Source of the DNA: Gaiellasilicea sp963705515
GTDB taxonomy: Bacteria > Actinomycetota > Thermoleophilia > Gaiellales > Gaiellaceae
Length of the DNA stretch: 64,000 nt
Assembly (NCBI GenBank): GCA_963705515.1
Contig: CAVPJV010000008.1
Span: forward strand, 682,001-746,000
Reading direction: 5' to 3'
The notes under the pieces are model-generated. The model did not search any database. It was not told where the DNA came from and saw only the letters and a program-made list of their open reading frames with translations. Below are positions 34,601-42,435 of this stretch, in pieces. Position numbers and translations under genes: made by a program. Position 1 is the stretch's first letter. Each line of letters opens with the position of its first letter.

Positions 34601-35298
34601 TGAAGTCGGACTTCGTCTCGACCGTCTCGCACGAGCTGCGGACGCCGCTCACCTCGATCTACGGCTTCGCCGAGACCCTGCTCCGCCAGGACGTGCTCTT
34701 CGGCGACGAGGAGCGGTCGACCTTTCTCCGCTACATCGCCTCCGAGTCGGAGCGGCTGACCTCGATCGTCGACCGGCTCCTCTCCGTCGCGCAGCTCGAC
34801 ACCGGCGCGATGGCGGTCCAGCTGGCGGACACGGACGTCGGCGCCGTCGTCAGCGAGGCGGTGCGCTCCGCCGAGGGAGCCGACGGCCAGAACGGGCATC
34901 GCTTCGTGGTCGACCTCGCCGACGAGCCGCTGTCGGCGGAGGCCGACCGCGAGAAGCTCGGCCAGGTTCTCGCGCACCTGCTCGACAACGCGGTGCGCTA
35001 CTCGCCGGCCGGCGGAACCGTCACGGTGGCCGCACGCCGCCGCGAGGACGCGGTCGAGGTCAGCGTCGAGGACGAGGGCGTCGGGATCCCGCACGCCGAG
35101 CAGGAGCGGATCTTCCGCAAGTTCTACCGGGGCGATGCGGCCTCGTCGGGCGCCGTCGGCGCTGGTGCGGCAGGGCTCGGCCTCTTCCTCGCCGAGGGCC
35201 TCGTCACCGCGATGGGCGGCAGGATCCGCGTCGATTCGGGCGAAGGCAAGGGGTCGACGTTCGTGCTCGAGCTACGCCCCGCGGAGAGTGAGACATGA
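31609..35298 (+). CDS. Multi-GAF/PAS hybrid-type sensor histidine kinase
   Basis: About 1229 residues: one N-terminal helix (LPLAVVGLAFASFL), then about five successive GAF modules (roughly residues 45-880), a PAS domain (AILANVADGIVAVDRDGKVV), HisKA with SHELRTPLTSIYGFAETLL (His about 1008) and HATPase (LLDNAVRYSPAGG, GVGIPHAEQERIFRKFYRG, GLGLFLAEGLV). Such tandem GAF arrays usually bind small ligands or cofactors; no chromophore cysteine can be assigned. I choose GTG 31609 because it follows a TATCAT box by 12 nt. The receiver gene follows 25 nt later, making a two-component pair. Confidence 0.88.
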   Translation: MDAETYTVLFNAAPSLTVTALPLAVVGLAFASFLRRDRGRATRQGVTTDREPMGTGLSQQLLDASEPSDVARVLLDELAGAFELDLANLALIEDDGLAAAVVAARERGRDHTGLVGKRVALDREASGINTAMREGTAFTVYDAEHSAVVNQRLNAVAKAKSCVYVPVRVADEVIAVVFGAVRRPRVFDEEELGRMQAFVSEAGLALERSRATIALADALERERLISHVSLELRSRRDVAEVLPAVLEEIGLAVDAARCFVRLGEEHDPAGVAAEWDAVGVPPLGDASRLPVANLAARLRRTVAIADVLETPALDDGSLGDVRGLSEHGVRAVLATPILAQERLLGVLAFHRVSVGDWSPNEIALAEAVAREAAVAFDTSRLLRESERRLAEQQALLKAGEALTSDLRFDTVIERLVDELRSLVNADAADCWTLLPSGDELVCRAVLGLPEDEIGRTVRVAGTIGDAIATGKPVLRRDFAETEQPPPAGSYTGFAEVMEAPIFSFGEIRGVLGVGSRDPDRFEESDLPLIEAFASLASIALRNAEAYEESARQAQVERGFYRIAAVLSEPLSEQETLDAVAQAAAESLGGDSSAVLRSAGSGLELAGAYELSDGLAAHLGEAASALAVCARGGKVLASRRLREDDRFGEGLGAAAAAADRGSLLAVPLQQPGGEGAGLVLVFFQGERAFDDAQLELAAHVAAAARGALERSDLYERERRSRHLAQRLARAGRDLAGELDPDDVLDQSVRYAVQLLGGDGASVRMLEGDEVVVRAAAGPGELDALDTRAPSTAWLVGDIVQTQSTRSIADIGVDPRMGEADTMLAAGYAGYLGVPMIGPDESAHGILAVYSTRPREWREEEAEALLALAATAAAARVNAELYQGVSHEQQRGEAILANVADGIVAVDRDGKVVLWNPAAERVTGVSQAEALGQTPTEALGRPLDAARGAPGGSRLLPIRRGAEEVWLSLSEAVMTDPAGAVAGRIYAFRDISAERSVEQMKSDFVSTVSHELRTPLTSIYGFAETLLRQDVLFGDEERSTFLRYIASESERLTSIVDRLLSVAQLDTGAMAVQLADTDVGAVVSEAVRSAEGADGQNGHRFVVDLADEPLSAEADREKLGQVLAHLLDNAVRYSPAGGTVTVAARRREDAVEVSVEDEGVGIPHAEQERIFRKFYRGDAASSGAVGAGAAGLGLFLAEGLVTAMGGRIRVDSGEGKGSTFVLELRPAESET

Positions 35299-35323
35299 CA
35301 CGGCTGGGTAGAAGGCGAAGCGG

Positions 35324-35758
35324 ATGACCACCGTGCTCGTGATCGACGACGAGGCTCCGATCAGGCTGCTCTGCCGCGTCAATCTCGAGGCCGAGGGGAT
35401 GCCCGTGCTCGAGGCGGGCGACGGGCCGTCCGGGCTCGAGGCGGCGCGAGACGGCAGCCCCGACGTGATCCTGCTCGACGTGATGATGCCCGGGCTGGAC
35501 GGCTGGGGCGTCGCCGAGGCCTTGCTCGAGGACGAGCGCACGGCCGACATCCCGATCATCTTCCTGACCGCGCGGGCGGAGTTCCGCGACCGCGCCAGAG
35601 GGCTCGACATCGGCGGCGTCGACTACATCACGAAGCCGTTCAACCCGGTCGAGCTCGCTCCGCTCGTGCGCGGGCTGCTCGATCGGCTCGAACGCGGCGA
35701 GCGCGACGAGCTGCGCCGCGAGAAGTTGACCGAGCTCCGCGGCCTGATGGCCTCCTAG
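35324..35758 (+). CDS. Response regulator (receiver domain, short C-terminal helix)
   Basis: A 144-residue CheY-like protein: VLVIDDEAPIRLLC, the phospho-acceptor Asp in VILLDVMMPGLDGWG, FLTARAE and the conserved Lys in YITKPFNPVEL, then a charged helix to the end. No DNA-binding domain. It is almost certainly the partner of the upstream multi-GAF kinase. Its stop overlaps the end of the convergent CAP-domain gene by 4 bp. Confidence 0.9.
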   Translation: MTTVLVIDDEAPIRLLCRVNLEAEGMPVLEAGDGPSGLEAARDGSPDVILLDVMMPGLDGWGVAEALLEDERTADIPIIFLTARAEFRDRARGLDIGGVDYITKPFNPVELAPLVRGLLDRLERGERDELRREKLTELRGLMAS

Positions 35759-36246
35759 CGGCCCGCGAAGTCCGCGGTGAACACGGTCGCGCCACGGTAG
35801 CCCCCGAAGGTGCCCTTGAGCGCGCCGAGGCCGATCCGCGTCCAGCCCGGGCGGAGCAGGTTGGCGCGATGTCCGGGGCTCCCCATCCAGCCACGGACCA
35901 CCTGGCGGGCGGTCGCGTATGGGCCGGTCCCCCAGGCGAGGTTCTCGCCGTACATCGGGCCGGCGGCGCCCGAGCGGCTGAGCCGTCCGAACATGTCACC
36001 GTGGCTGAAGACACCGGTGCGAAGCATCGTCGCCGTGTAGGAGCGCGCGGCGCGGGCGAGGGCCGGGTCGACCTTCAACGGCCGGAGGCCGTGGTTGCCG
36101 CGAACCTCGTTGACGACGCTGAGGAGCGAGCGCTCGGTCTGGTTCAGCGAGGTCGCCTGGTTCCCGGCACCGGCCACGGGGGCGGTGACGGCAACGGCGA
36201 ACAGGACGCACGCCGCTGTGCGGATGGGGGTCCAAACCTGCGGCAA
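35755..36246 (-). CDS. Secreted CAP-domain (SCP/PR-1-like) protein
   Basis: A 163-residue exported protein. A signal peptide (AACVLFAVAVTAPVAGAG) is followed by one CAP domain: VVNEVRGNHGLRPL, SHGDMFGRL (His), YGENLAWG (Glu), VVRGWMGSPGHRANLL (His) and TRIGLG, the conserved cavity residues. Bacterial CAP proteins are extracellular with poorly known roles. TTG 36246 is the only start giving a proper signal peptide. Confidence 0.85.
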   Translation of the reverse strand: MPQVWTPIRTAACVLFAVAVTAPVAGAGNQATSLNQTERSLLSVVNEVRGNHGLRPLKVDPALARAARSYTATMLRTGVFSHGDMFGRLSRSGAAGPMYGENLAWGTGPYATARQVVRGWMGSPGHRANLLRPGWTRIGLGALKGTFGGYRGATVFTADFAGR

Positions 36247-36321
36247 GGCGGGAGACTGACGAACGAGCCGGACGGCGGCCTCACCCTTTTGGGGGAGAGA
36301 ACGTAAGGAAAGTGTGTGCTG

Positions 36322-37269
36322 CTAACGGGCCGTCTGGGCGAGCAGGATCGCGGCCAGCACGACCGCACCGCCCAGGAGCTGCGCCGCTCCGAACGACTCG
36401 CCGAGCCAGACGAAGGCGACGGCGCTCGCCGCCACGGGCTCGAGCATCGCCACGATCCCGACGCGCGTCGCCGAGATGTGGCGCAGCGCCGCGACGACGA
36501 GCAGGAAGGTGACCATCGTCCCCGCGACCACGACGTAGAGCATCAGCAGCCACACCGGAAGCGAGAAGCGCTCGAGGTGGCCGAGCAGCGAGACGCTGTC
36601 GTCCAGCCGTTCCGTCGGGAAGCGCCAGAGCGGCTGGACCAGCGCCCAGAAGAGCGCGGCGAAGAGGAAGCCGTAGGCGGTCAGCGAGGCCGGGTCGCGC
36701 CACTTGACCGCGTGCTCGGCCATCAGCACGTAGATCGCGTACGCGACCGCGGCGGCCAGCGCCGCAGCCACCCCGAGGCCGTCGAGCGTCATGCCGCTCC
36801 ACACCTCCACGACCACCGCGAGCCCGACGATCGCAAGCACGAGCGCGAGCCAGATCCGGCGGCGGATCGGCTCCTTGAAGACCGACCACGCCCAAAGCGC
36901 GATCAGGATCGGCGCGATGTACTCGATCAGGAGCGCGATTCCGATCGGCAGCCGCCCGATCGAGACGAAGTAGAGCCACTGCACGAGCGCGACGCCCGCG
37001 ATCCCGAAGACGATCAGGTACGGCACCTCGCGTCGCGTCAGCCGCAGGCTCTTGCGCCGCGTCAGGGCCAGCACCAGCGCGAAACCGAGGAACGCCCCGG
37101 TCGCGCGCACCTGCGTCAGCTCGAGTGACGAGATCCCGGACTGGAGCACGACCTTCGAGACCGTCCCGTTGAGGGCGAAGAGCAGCGCGGCCGAGATCAC
37201 CATCGCATAGCCGACGGCCGGCCGCTGTTCGCGGCCGGCCTCGCCCGGGATGTAGGCGACGTCGGCCAC
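36322..37269 (-). CDS. EamA/DMT-family transporter
   Basis: A 315-residue protein with ten predicted helices in two EamA repeats: AMVISAALLFALNGTVSKVV ... LYFVSIGRLPIGIALLIEYI, and AALAAAVAYAIYVLMAEHAV ... SATRVGIVAMLEPVAASAVA. The paired signature (helix-IG-LPIG... EPVAA) is typical of drug/metabolite exporters of the RhaT/EamA type. Substrate unknown. It is a single gene on the minus strand. Confidence 0.9.
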   Translation of the reverse strand: MADVAYIPGEAGREQRPAVGYAMVISAALLFALNGTVSKVVLQSGISSLELTQVRATGAFLGFALVLALTRRKSLRLTRREVPYLIVFGIAGVALVQWLYFVSIGRLPIGIALLIEYIAPILIALWAWSVFKEPIRRRIWLALVLAIVGLAVVVEVWSGMTLDGLGVAAALAAAVAYAIYVLMAEHAVKWRDPASLTAYGFLFAALFWALVQPLWRFPTERLDDSVSLLGHLERFSLPVWLLMLYVVVAGTMVTFLLVVAALRHISATRVGIVAMLEPVAASAVAFVWLGESFGAAQLLGGAVVLAAILLAQTAR

Positions 37270-37289
37270 AGGCCGACGCTACCAGCGGC

Positions 37290-37679
37290 TCAGCGGGTCC
37301 AGTTCGCGCGAATCGTGCAGGTCTCCCCGCGCCTGGTCGCGACCGCCCGGATCACGTCCGGGCCGGCCGGGTTCGCGACCAGCTTCCGCACGGAGAACGA
37401 CCCGCTCGGCGCCTTGGTCACCCGCGTGGCACGCGCGACCCGCGTGCCGTCGCGAGTCAGCACCACCGTCCAGGGCACGCCGTTCCGGTTCTGGTCGACC
37501 TCGACTTCGACCTCGATCCGGCCGTTGTCGCTGCTCAGCTTCAGCTTCGCGGCGCTGCCCGCCGTGCACGTCCCGCGGACGAGCACGTCGCCGTCCTTCG
37601 CGAGCGCGGGCGATCCGACTGCCAGCAGTGCGAGCACTCCCGTCAGCACGAGCGTGAGTCCTACCTTCGTCTTGGCCAT
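37290..37679 (-). CDS. Small secreted protein of unknown function
   Basis: A 129-residue protein starting at ATG 37679 with a clear signal peptide (KVGLTLVLTGVLALLAVGSPALA). A beta-rich domain with two cysteines follows, in VRGTCTAGSAAKLKLSS and RRGETCTIRANWTR, probably one disulfide. A good ribosome-binding site (GGAAGGGAG, 7 nt before ATG) supports the start. I do not recognise the family; repeated strand pattern and the paired Cys suggest an immunoglobulin-like fold. Confidence 0.75.
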   Translation of the reverse strand: MAKTKVGLTLVLTGVLALLAVGSPALAKDGDVLVRGTCTAGSAAKLKLSSDNGRIEVEVEVDQNRNGVPWTVVLTRDGTRVARATRVTKAPSGSFSVRKLVANPAGPDVIRAVATRRGETCTIRANWTR

Positions 37680-37802
37680 GGATCTGCTCCCTTCCGCAGT
37701 TGACACCGGAAGCATCGCGGGCGTCGATCCAAGCGCAGGTAAGGCCAGGGTTAGGGTTTGCACAAGCTTCGCGGCGCGGGTCCAGGCACGTACGCTGGGC
37801 CC

Positions 37803-38765
37803 GTGAGGGACCGGCGTCAGGCGGTCGAGATCGTCTTCGACCATGCGACCAAGCGGTACCCCGGCCGCGACACACCGGCGGTCGACGACCTGTCGATGAC
37901 GATCCCCGCAGGCGAGGTGTGCTGTCTGGTCGGCCCGTCCGGCGGCGGCAAGACGACGGCGATGAAGCTCGTCAACCGGCTGGTCGAGCTGACGGCCGGG
38001 GACGTTCGCGTCGACGGCACGAGCGTCAACGCGCTCGACGAGACGGCGCTCCGTCGCGGGATCGGCTACGTGATCCAGCAGGTCGGGCTCTTCCCGCACA
38101 TGACCGTCGCCGAGAACGTCGCCACGGTGCCGAAGCTGCTCGGCTGGTCGAAGCGCGAGATCGCGCAGCGAACCGACCAGCTGCTCGACCTCGTCGACCT
38201 GCCCGCCCGCGACTACCGCTCCCGCTACGCGTCGCAGCTCTCCGGCGGCGAGCGCCAGCGCGTCGGGCTCGCACGCGCGCTCGCCGCGGACCCGCCGTTG
38301 ATGCTGATGGACGAGCCGTTCGGCGCGCTCGACCCGATCACCCGCACCCGGCTCCAGAACGAGCTCCTGCGGATCCAGCGGGAGCTGCGCAAGACGATCA
38401 TCTTCGTCACGCACGACATCGACGAGGCGATCCTCATCGGTGACCGGATCGCGATCCTCCGCGAAGGCGGCGTCCTCGCCCAGTACGACACGCCCGAGGA
38501 ACTGCTCGCCCACCCCGCCGACGACTACGTCGCCCGCTTCGTCGGCGCCGACCGCGGTCTGAAGCGGCTCTCGCTCACGAAGCTGGACGAGGTCGAGCTC
38601 GAGCCCGCGAACGGCGCCGTCGGGCCGCTGCTCGACGGGCAGACGACGCTCCGCGACGCGCTCTCCGCGATGCTGACCGACGGCGCCCGCGCGGTCGTCG
38701 TCGAGTCCGGCGACGGGACGCGGAAGCAGCTGACGCTCGACCGGCTGACGGAGCTGCTGCGGTAG
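37803..38765 (+). CDS. opuCA: Osmoprotectant (betaine/choline/carnitine) ABC importer, ATPase
   Basis: A 320-residue ATPase: VGPSGGGKTTAMKLVNRL (Walker A), QLSGGERQRVGLARALA (signature), PLMLMDEPFGALDPITR (Walker B) and VTHDIDEAILIGDRIAIL. A C-terminal CBS-like segment after residue 245 is typical of OpuCA/OsmV ionic-strength regulation. GTG 37803 lies 6 nt after TACGCT (leaderless type). First gene of the operon; its TAG overlaps the GTG of the first permease by one base. Confidence 0.92.
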   Translation: MRDRRQAVEIVFDHATKRYPGRDTPAVDDLSMTIPAGEVCCLVGPSGGGKTTAMKLVNRLVELTAGDVRVDGTSVNALDETALRRGIGYVIQQVGLFPHMTVAENVATVPKLLGWSKREIAQRTDQLLDLVDLPARDYRSRYASQLSGGERQRVGLARALAADPPLMLMDEPFGALDPITRTRLQNELLRIQRELRKTIIFVTHDIDEAILIGDRIAILREGGVLAQYDTPEELLAHPADDYVARFVGADRGLKRLSLTKLDEVELEPANGAVGPLLDGQTTLRDALSAMLTDGARAVVVESGDGTRKQLTLDRLTELLR

Positions 38766-39472
38766 TGGCCGAACCCGTCATCCCCGACTTCGGCCAGGCG
38801 AGCGACTGCGTCGCGGAGAACCACCTCTTCTGCACCGACTGGGTCCGGGAGAACTGGGACCCGGTCCTCCAGCCCGCGCTGATCGACCACATCAAGCTGA
38901 CCGTGATCGCGGTCGGGATCGGCTTCGCACTCTCGCTCGTCGCTGCCCTTCTGGCTCACCGCTTCCGCCACGTCGAGCGGCCGGTCGCGTTCCTCTCGGC
39001 GGTGATCTACACGATCCCGAGCCTCGCGCTCTTCCAGCTGCTCGTGCCCGTCACCGGGCTGACTGTGACGACGGTCGAGATCGCGCTCGTGGGTTACACG
39101 CTGCTGATCCTCTTTCGCAACAACCTCGCCGGGCTCCGCTCGGCGCCGCCCGAGGTGCTCGAGGCCGCGCGCGGGATGGGGCTGACGCGGAACCAGATGC
39201 TCTGGCGCGTCGAGCTGCCGCTGGCGCTGCCGGCGATCGTGGCCGGGCTGCGGATCGCCGTCGTCTCGACGATCGCGCTCGCGACGGTGGCCGCGTTCGT
39301 CGTCTCCGAGGGGCTCGGCGGCCCGATCCTCGGCGCGCTCCGGCTCGATTTCCGCACGGAGATCATCGCCGCGGGCGCGCTCGCGGTCGGCCTCGCGATC
39401 CTCGCCGACGCACTGCTCGTGCTGGCCCAGCGAGTCGTGACGCCGTGGGCCTCGGCCAGGAGGGTGACGTGA
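38765..39472 (+). CDS. opuCB: Osmoprotectant ABC importer, permease 1
   Basis: A 235-residue permease with about five helices and the EAA-type loop EVLEAARGMGLTRNQMLWRVELPLALPAIVAG that docks the ATPase. An N-terminal segment containing two cysteines (DCVAENHLFC) precedes helix 1, as in some OpuCB/YehW-like proteins. GTG start overlaps the ATPase stop; its own stop overlaps the second permease (GTGA). Confidence 0.9.
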   Translation: MAEPVIPDFGQASDCVAENHLFCTDWVRENWDPVLQPALIDHIKLTVIAVGIGFALSLVAALLAHRFRHVERPVAFLSAVIYTIPSLALFQLLVPVTGLTVTTVEIALVGYTLLILFRNNLAGLRSAPPEVLEAARGMGLTRNQMLWRVELPLALPAIVAGLRIAVVSTIALATVAAFVVSEGLGGPILGALRLDFRTEIIAAGALAVGLAILADALLVLAQRVVTPWASARRVT

Positions 39473-40167
39473 TCGCTGCCGCGCTCGGGGTCTTCGTCGA
39501 CAGCCTCCAGTTCATCGTCGACGAGCGCGACCTGCTGCTCGAGAAGACGGTCGAGCACATCGTCCTCTCGGGTGCGGCGCTGCTCGTCGCGATCGCGATC
39601 GCCGTCCCGCTCGGCGTCGCCCTCGGTCACCTCCATCGCGGCTCGTTCGTGGCGGTGAACGTCGCCAACGTCGGCCGAGCGCTCCCGACGCTCGTCGTGA
39701 TCGCGGTCGGCTTCATCCTCCTCGGGATCGGCTTCACGACCGTCATGCTCGCCCTCGTGGTGCTCGCCGTGCCGCCGATCCTGACGAACGCGTACGTCGC
39801 CATCGACGAGGTCGACCGGGACGCGGTCGAGGCCGCGCGAGGGATGGGAATGACGCCGTCCCAGGTGCTGTTGCGCGTCGAGCTGCCGCTCGCGCTGCCG
39901 CTGCTCTTCGTCGGGATCCGCACCGCGGCCGTCTTCGTCGTCGCGACCGCCACGATCGCCGCGATCGCCGGCGGCAGCGGCCTCGGGGAAATCCTCGTCA
40001 ACCAGGCTGCGTACGGCGGCGAAGGGCTGGTGGGCGCGGCCATCTGCGTCTCTCTGCTCGCGCTTGGCGCCGACGCGGCGCTCGGCGTCCTGCAACGGCG
40101 GCTGACGCCCGCTGGATTGAAAGAAGAGGTTCCGACGTTCGAACCGGATGTGCGCCCGGTCGTCTAA
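39469..40167 (+). CDS. opuCD: Osmoprotectant ABC importer, permease 2
   Basis: A 232-residue permease homologous to the preceding gene, with helices such as AALLVAIAIAVPLGVALG and TLVVIAVGFILLGIGF and the docking loop AVEAARGMGMTPSQVLLRV. GTG 39469 overlaps the preceding stop by 4 bp. Together the two form the heterodimeric channel of the importer. Confidence 0.9.
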   Translation: MIAAALGVFVDSLQFIVDERDLLLEKTVEHIVLSGAALLVAIAIAVPLGVALGHLHRGSFVAVNVANVGRALPTLVVIAVGFILLGIGFTTVMLALVVLAVPPILTNAYVAIDEVDRDAVEAARGMGMTPSQVLLRVELPLALPLLFVGIRTAAVFVVATATIAAIAGGSGLGEILVNQAAYGGEGLVGAAICVSLLALGADAALGVLQRRLTPAGLKEEVPTFEPDVRPVV

Positions 40168-40198
40168 CCGGGTGGATCCACGACAGGGAGGTGGGGTA

Positions 40199-41116
40199 GT
40201 GATCAGGAAGCACAACCGCCGGGCCGCCAAGGCGGCCTTCGCGATCGCCCTCGGTGTCGCGATCGTCCTCGGGGGAGCCGCCGCGGCGCCGGCCGCGCTC
40301 GAGAAGCAGCAGGCGACACCGATCATCATCGGGACGAAGAACTTCCCCGAGCAGTACGTCCTCGGCCAGCTCTACAAGCAGGCGCTGGAGGCGAAGGGGT
40401 TGAAGGTGCAGTACAAGGAGAACCTCGGCTCGACCGAGCTGATCGACGCGTCGCTGAAGAGCGGCCGCGTGACGCTGTATCCGGAGTACACCGGGATCAT
40501 GCTCTCGGTCACGTTCAAGAAGAAGACGCTGCCGAAGTCCGCGCTCGGCACCTACACCGCGGCGAAGGTGTTGTACGAGAAACGGGGTCAGACCCTCTTG
40601 CGCGCGACGCCGTTCCAGGATCGGGACGGGATCGCCGTGCTCCGCTCGACGGCGTCCAAGTACGGGCTGAAGACGGTCGGCGACCTGCGCAAGGTGCCCG
40701 ACCTGACGCTCGCCGCGTTCCCCGAGTTCGAGACGCGGTGGCTGCCGCAGCTCGCGAGCCGCTATGGAGTGAAGAACGTCGAGTTCACGCCGCTCGCCGG
40801 GATCAGCTCCTACAGCCTCCTCGATCAGGGGAAGGTCGAGGCGGCAGGCATCTTCACGACCGACCCGCAGCTGATCTCGAGCAAGTACGTCGTCCTGCAG
40901 GAGCCGCGGAACATGTTCGGCTTCCAGCAGGTCGCGCCTGTGCTCTCGAAGAAGCTCGTCAGCGAGTACGGCTCGAACCTGACGAGCACGCTGAACAAGG
41001 TCAACTCGCTGCTGACGCTGCGGGCGATGATCGCCATGAACAAGGCCGTCGCGCTGGACAAGAAGTCGGCCGCCTCGGTGGCCAAGTCGTTCCTCAAGGC
41101 CAACAAGGTGACCTAG
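40199..41116 (+). CDS. opuCC: Osmoprotectant-binding protein of the ABC importer
   Basis: A 305-residue extracytoplasmic substrate-binding protein (OpuAC/ProX-like fold). A signal peptide (AAFAIALGVAIVLGGAAAAPA) is followed by IIIGTKNFPEQYVLGQLY, LGSTELIDASLKSG, LYPEYTGIM, and DRDGIAVLR, the usual first-lobe ligand contacts. There is no lipobox cysteine, so anchoring is by another means or it is released. GTG 40199 is preceded by a strong GGGAGG ribosome-binding site; it ends the opuC operon. Confidence 0.92.
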   Translation: MIRKHNRRAAKAAFAIALGVAIVLGGAAAAPAALEKQQATPIIIGTKNFPEQYVLGQLYKQALEAKGLKVQYKENLGSTELIDASLKSGRVTLYPEYTGIMLSVTFKKKTLPKSALGTYTAAKVLYEKRGQTLLRATPFQDRDGIAVLRSTASKYGLKTVGDLRKVPDLTLAAFPEFETRWLPQLASRYGVKNVEFTPLAGISSYSLLDQGKVEAAGIFTTDPQLISSKYVVLQEPRNMFGFQQVAPVLSKKLVSEYGSNLTSTLNKVNSLLTLRAMIAMNKAVALDKKSAASVAKSFLKANKVT

Positions 41117-41127
41117 ATCGTCTGCGC

Positions 41128-41727
41128 CTACGCCGCGACTGTTGCGAGGCCTTCGCCGGCCTCGTGGCAGTCGCGGCAGCGCGCCTCGTACTGCTCGTTG
41201 GCGCCGACGACGATCGTCGCGCCGGAGTACGGAGCCGGCCTGCCGTCGACGAGCCGCTGCGTCGTCGTCGCGCCGCCGCCGCAGCGGTGGCAGACGGCCT
41301 GGAGCTTGTCGACGAACTCGGCGTGGGCGAGCAGCTCCGGCATCGGTCCGAACGGCAGCCGCCGGAAGTCCTGGTCGAGCCCGGCTGCGATCACGCGCGC
41401 GCCGCCGTCGGCGAGCGCGAGCGCGGCGCTGACGATCTCGTGCTCGAAGAACTGCGCCTCGTCGATCCCCACGACCTCGAAGCCGCGGGCGTGCTCGACG
41501 AGCTCGGCGACGCTGCCCACCGGCACGGCCCGCATCCGGATGCCGGCGTGGCTGACCACGTCGGCCGCGTCGTAGCGGTCGTCGATGCGCGGCTTGAAGA
41601 TGACTTCGCGTTGCCCCGCGATTTCCGCGCGGCGTAGCCGGCGGATCATCTCCTCACTCTTGCCGCTGAACATCGGCCCGCAGACGACCTCGAGCCAGCC
41701 ACCACTCTTCGGGTTGATCCGGATCAT
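41128..41727 (-). CDS. tdk: Thymidine kinase
   Basis: A 199-residue type II thymidine kinase for dT salvage: P-loop VVCGPMFSGKSEEMIRRLRR, GIDEAQFFEHE (catalytic Glu), GLDQDFRRLPFG, and the structural zinc cysteines CHRCGG and CRDCHE. ATG 41727 lies 9 nt after TACGAT on the minus strand. Convergent with opuCC. Confidence 0.95.
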   Translation of the reverse strand: MIRINPKSGGWLEVVCGPMFSGKSEEMIRRLRRAEIAGQREVIFKPRIDDRYDAADVVSHAGIRMRAVPVGSVAELVEHARGFEVVGIDEAQFFEHEIVSAALALADGGARVIAAGLDQDFRRLPFGPMPELLAHAEFVDKLQAVCHRCGGGATTTQRLVDGRPAPYSGATIVVGANEQYEARCRDCHEAGEGLATVAA

Positions 41728-41795
41728 CGGTTTGCGATCGTAGGAGACGGGCCGGACGTGTCCGCGCTAGCCCGCTATTTCACTCCCGATGTTGC

Positions 41796-41801
41796 TACAC
41801 T
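41796..41801 (+). promoter_or_regulatory. Putative -10 box of the tRNA-Met gene
   Basis: TACACT lies 15 nt before the mature 5' end of the tRNA, a normal distance for a stable-RNA promoter; no clear -35 is seen. Confidence 0.4.
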
Positions 41802-41816
41802 CTGCCCCCGGCGCGG

Positions 41817-41890
41817 GGCGGCGTAGCTCAGTTGGTTAGAGCAGCGGAATCATAATCCGCGTGTCGCAGGTTCGAGTCCTGCCGCCGCTA
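41817..41890 (+). tRNA. tRNA-Met (anticodon CAT, elongator type)
   Basis: A 74-nt cloverleaf: acceptor GGCGGCG/CGCCGCT (G1-U72 wobble), D arm GCTC...GAGC, anticodon stem GCGGA/TCCGC with loop ATCATAA (anticodon CAT), T arm GCAGG-TTCGAGT-CCTGC, discriminator A. No CCA is encoded. The sequence resembles elongator tRNA-Met upstream of rpmG in many bacteria; lysidine-modified tRNA-Ile2 is the alternative for a CAT anticodon. It starts the rpmG-secE-nusG cluster. Confidence 0.93.
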
Positions 41891-41936
41891 TTCCTCAGCA
41901 GTCTTCTTCAACCGAAACCGAGAGAACACGATCTAG

Positions 41937-42098
41937 ATGGCAGCCGGAGTACGAGTCGCGATCACGCTCGCCTGCACCGAGTGCAAGCGGCGCAACTACC
42001 AGACGAACAAGTCGAAGCGGAACACGCCCGACCGTGTCGAGTTCAAGAAGTACTGCCGCTGGTGCGGCCAGCACACGGTTCACCGGGAGACCCGCTAG
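41937..42098 (+). CDS. rpmG: 50S ribosomal protein L33
   Basis: A 53-residue zinc-type L33 with VAITLACTECKRRNY and KYCRWCGQHTVHRETR (four Cys). Its TAG stop overlaps the GTG of secE by one base. The order tRNA-rpmG-secE-nusG-rplK is the common bacterial one and supports the call. Confidence 0.93.
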   Translation: MAAGVRVAITLACTECKRRNYQTNKSKRNTPDRVEFKKYCRWCGQHTVHRETR

Positions 42099-42430
42099 TG
42101 GCCCGCGAGACCCGTCGGCAGCGCCGCGACCAGCGGAAGAGCTCGGCCGCGCCGAAGCCCGCCGCGCCGCGCACCCGCAGCAGCAGCCAGCCGCAGGTGC
42201 GGCCCGGCACGCAGCCGTCCTCGACCCAGACGGGCCGGCGGGAGCCGCGCGAGCGCGGCCGCTTCGTCCGCGAGTCGTGGGCCGAGCTGAAGAAGGTCGA
42301 GTGGCCGAGCCGCGCGCAGGTTGTCCAGGGGACGATCGTCGTCATCATCGCCTGCCTCATCGTCGGCACGTTCCTCTACACGTGCGACCAAGTCTTCAAG
42401 CCCTTCGTCCGCAACGTCCTCCTGGGGTAG
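42098..42430 (+). CDS. secE: Preprotein translocase subunit SecE
   Basis: A 110-residue SecE. The first 55 residues are a basic, low-complexity extension. The conserved part is RFVRESWAELKKVEWPSRAQ (amphipathic helix) followed by one membrane helix (GTIVVIIACLIVGTFLYTC). SecE clamps SecY in the translocon. GTG 42098 overlaps the rpmG stop; nusG follows after 5 bp. Confidence 0.92.
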   Translation: MARETRRQRRDQRKSSAAPKPAAPRTRSSSQPQVRPGTQPSSTQTGRREPRERGRFVRESWAELKKVEWPSRAQVVQGTIVVIIACLIVGTFLYTCDQVFKPFVRNVLLG

Positions 42431-42435
42431 CCGAG

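Noticed and set aside
36247..36321. Possible riboswitch before the CAP-domain gene
   Set aside because: The short leader has a CCC-TTTT-GGG hairpin but no consensus of c-di-AMP, c-di-GMP or other switches that I could match.
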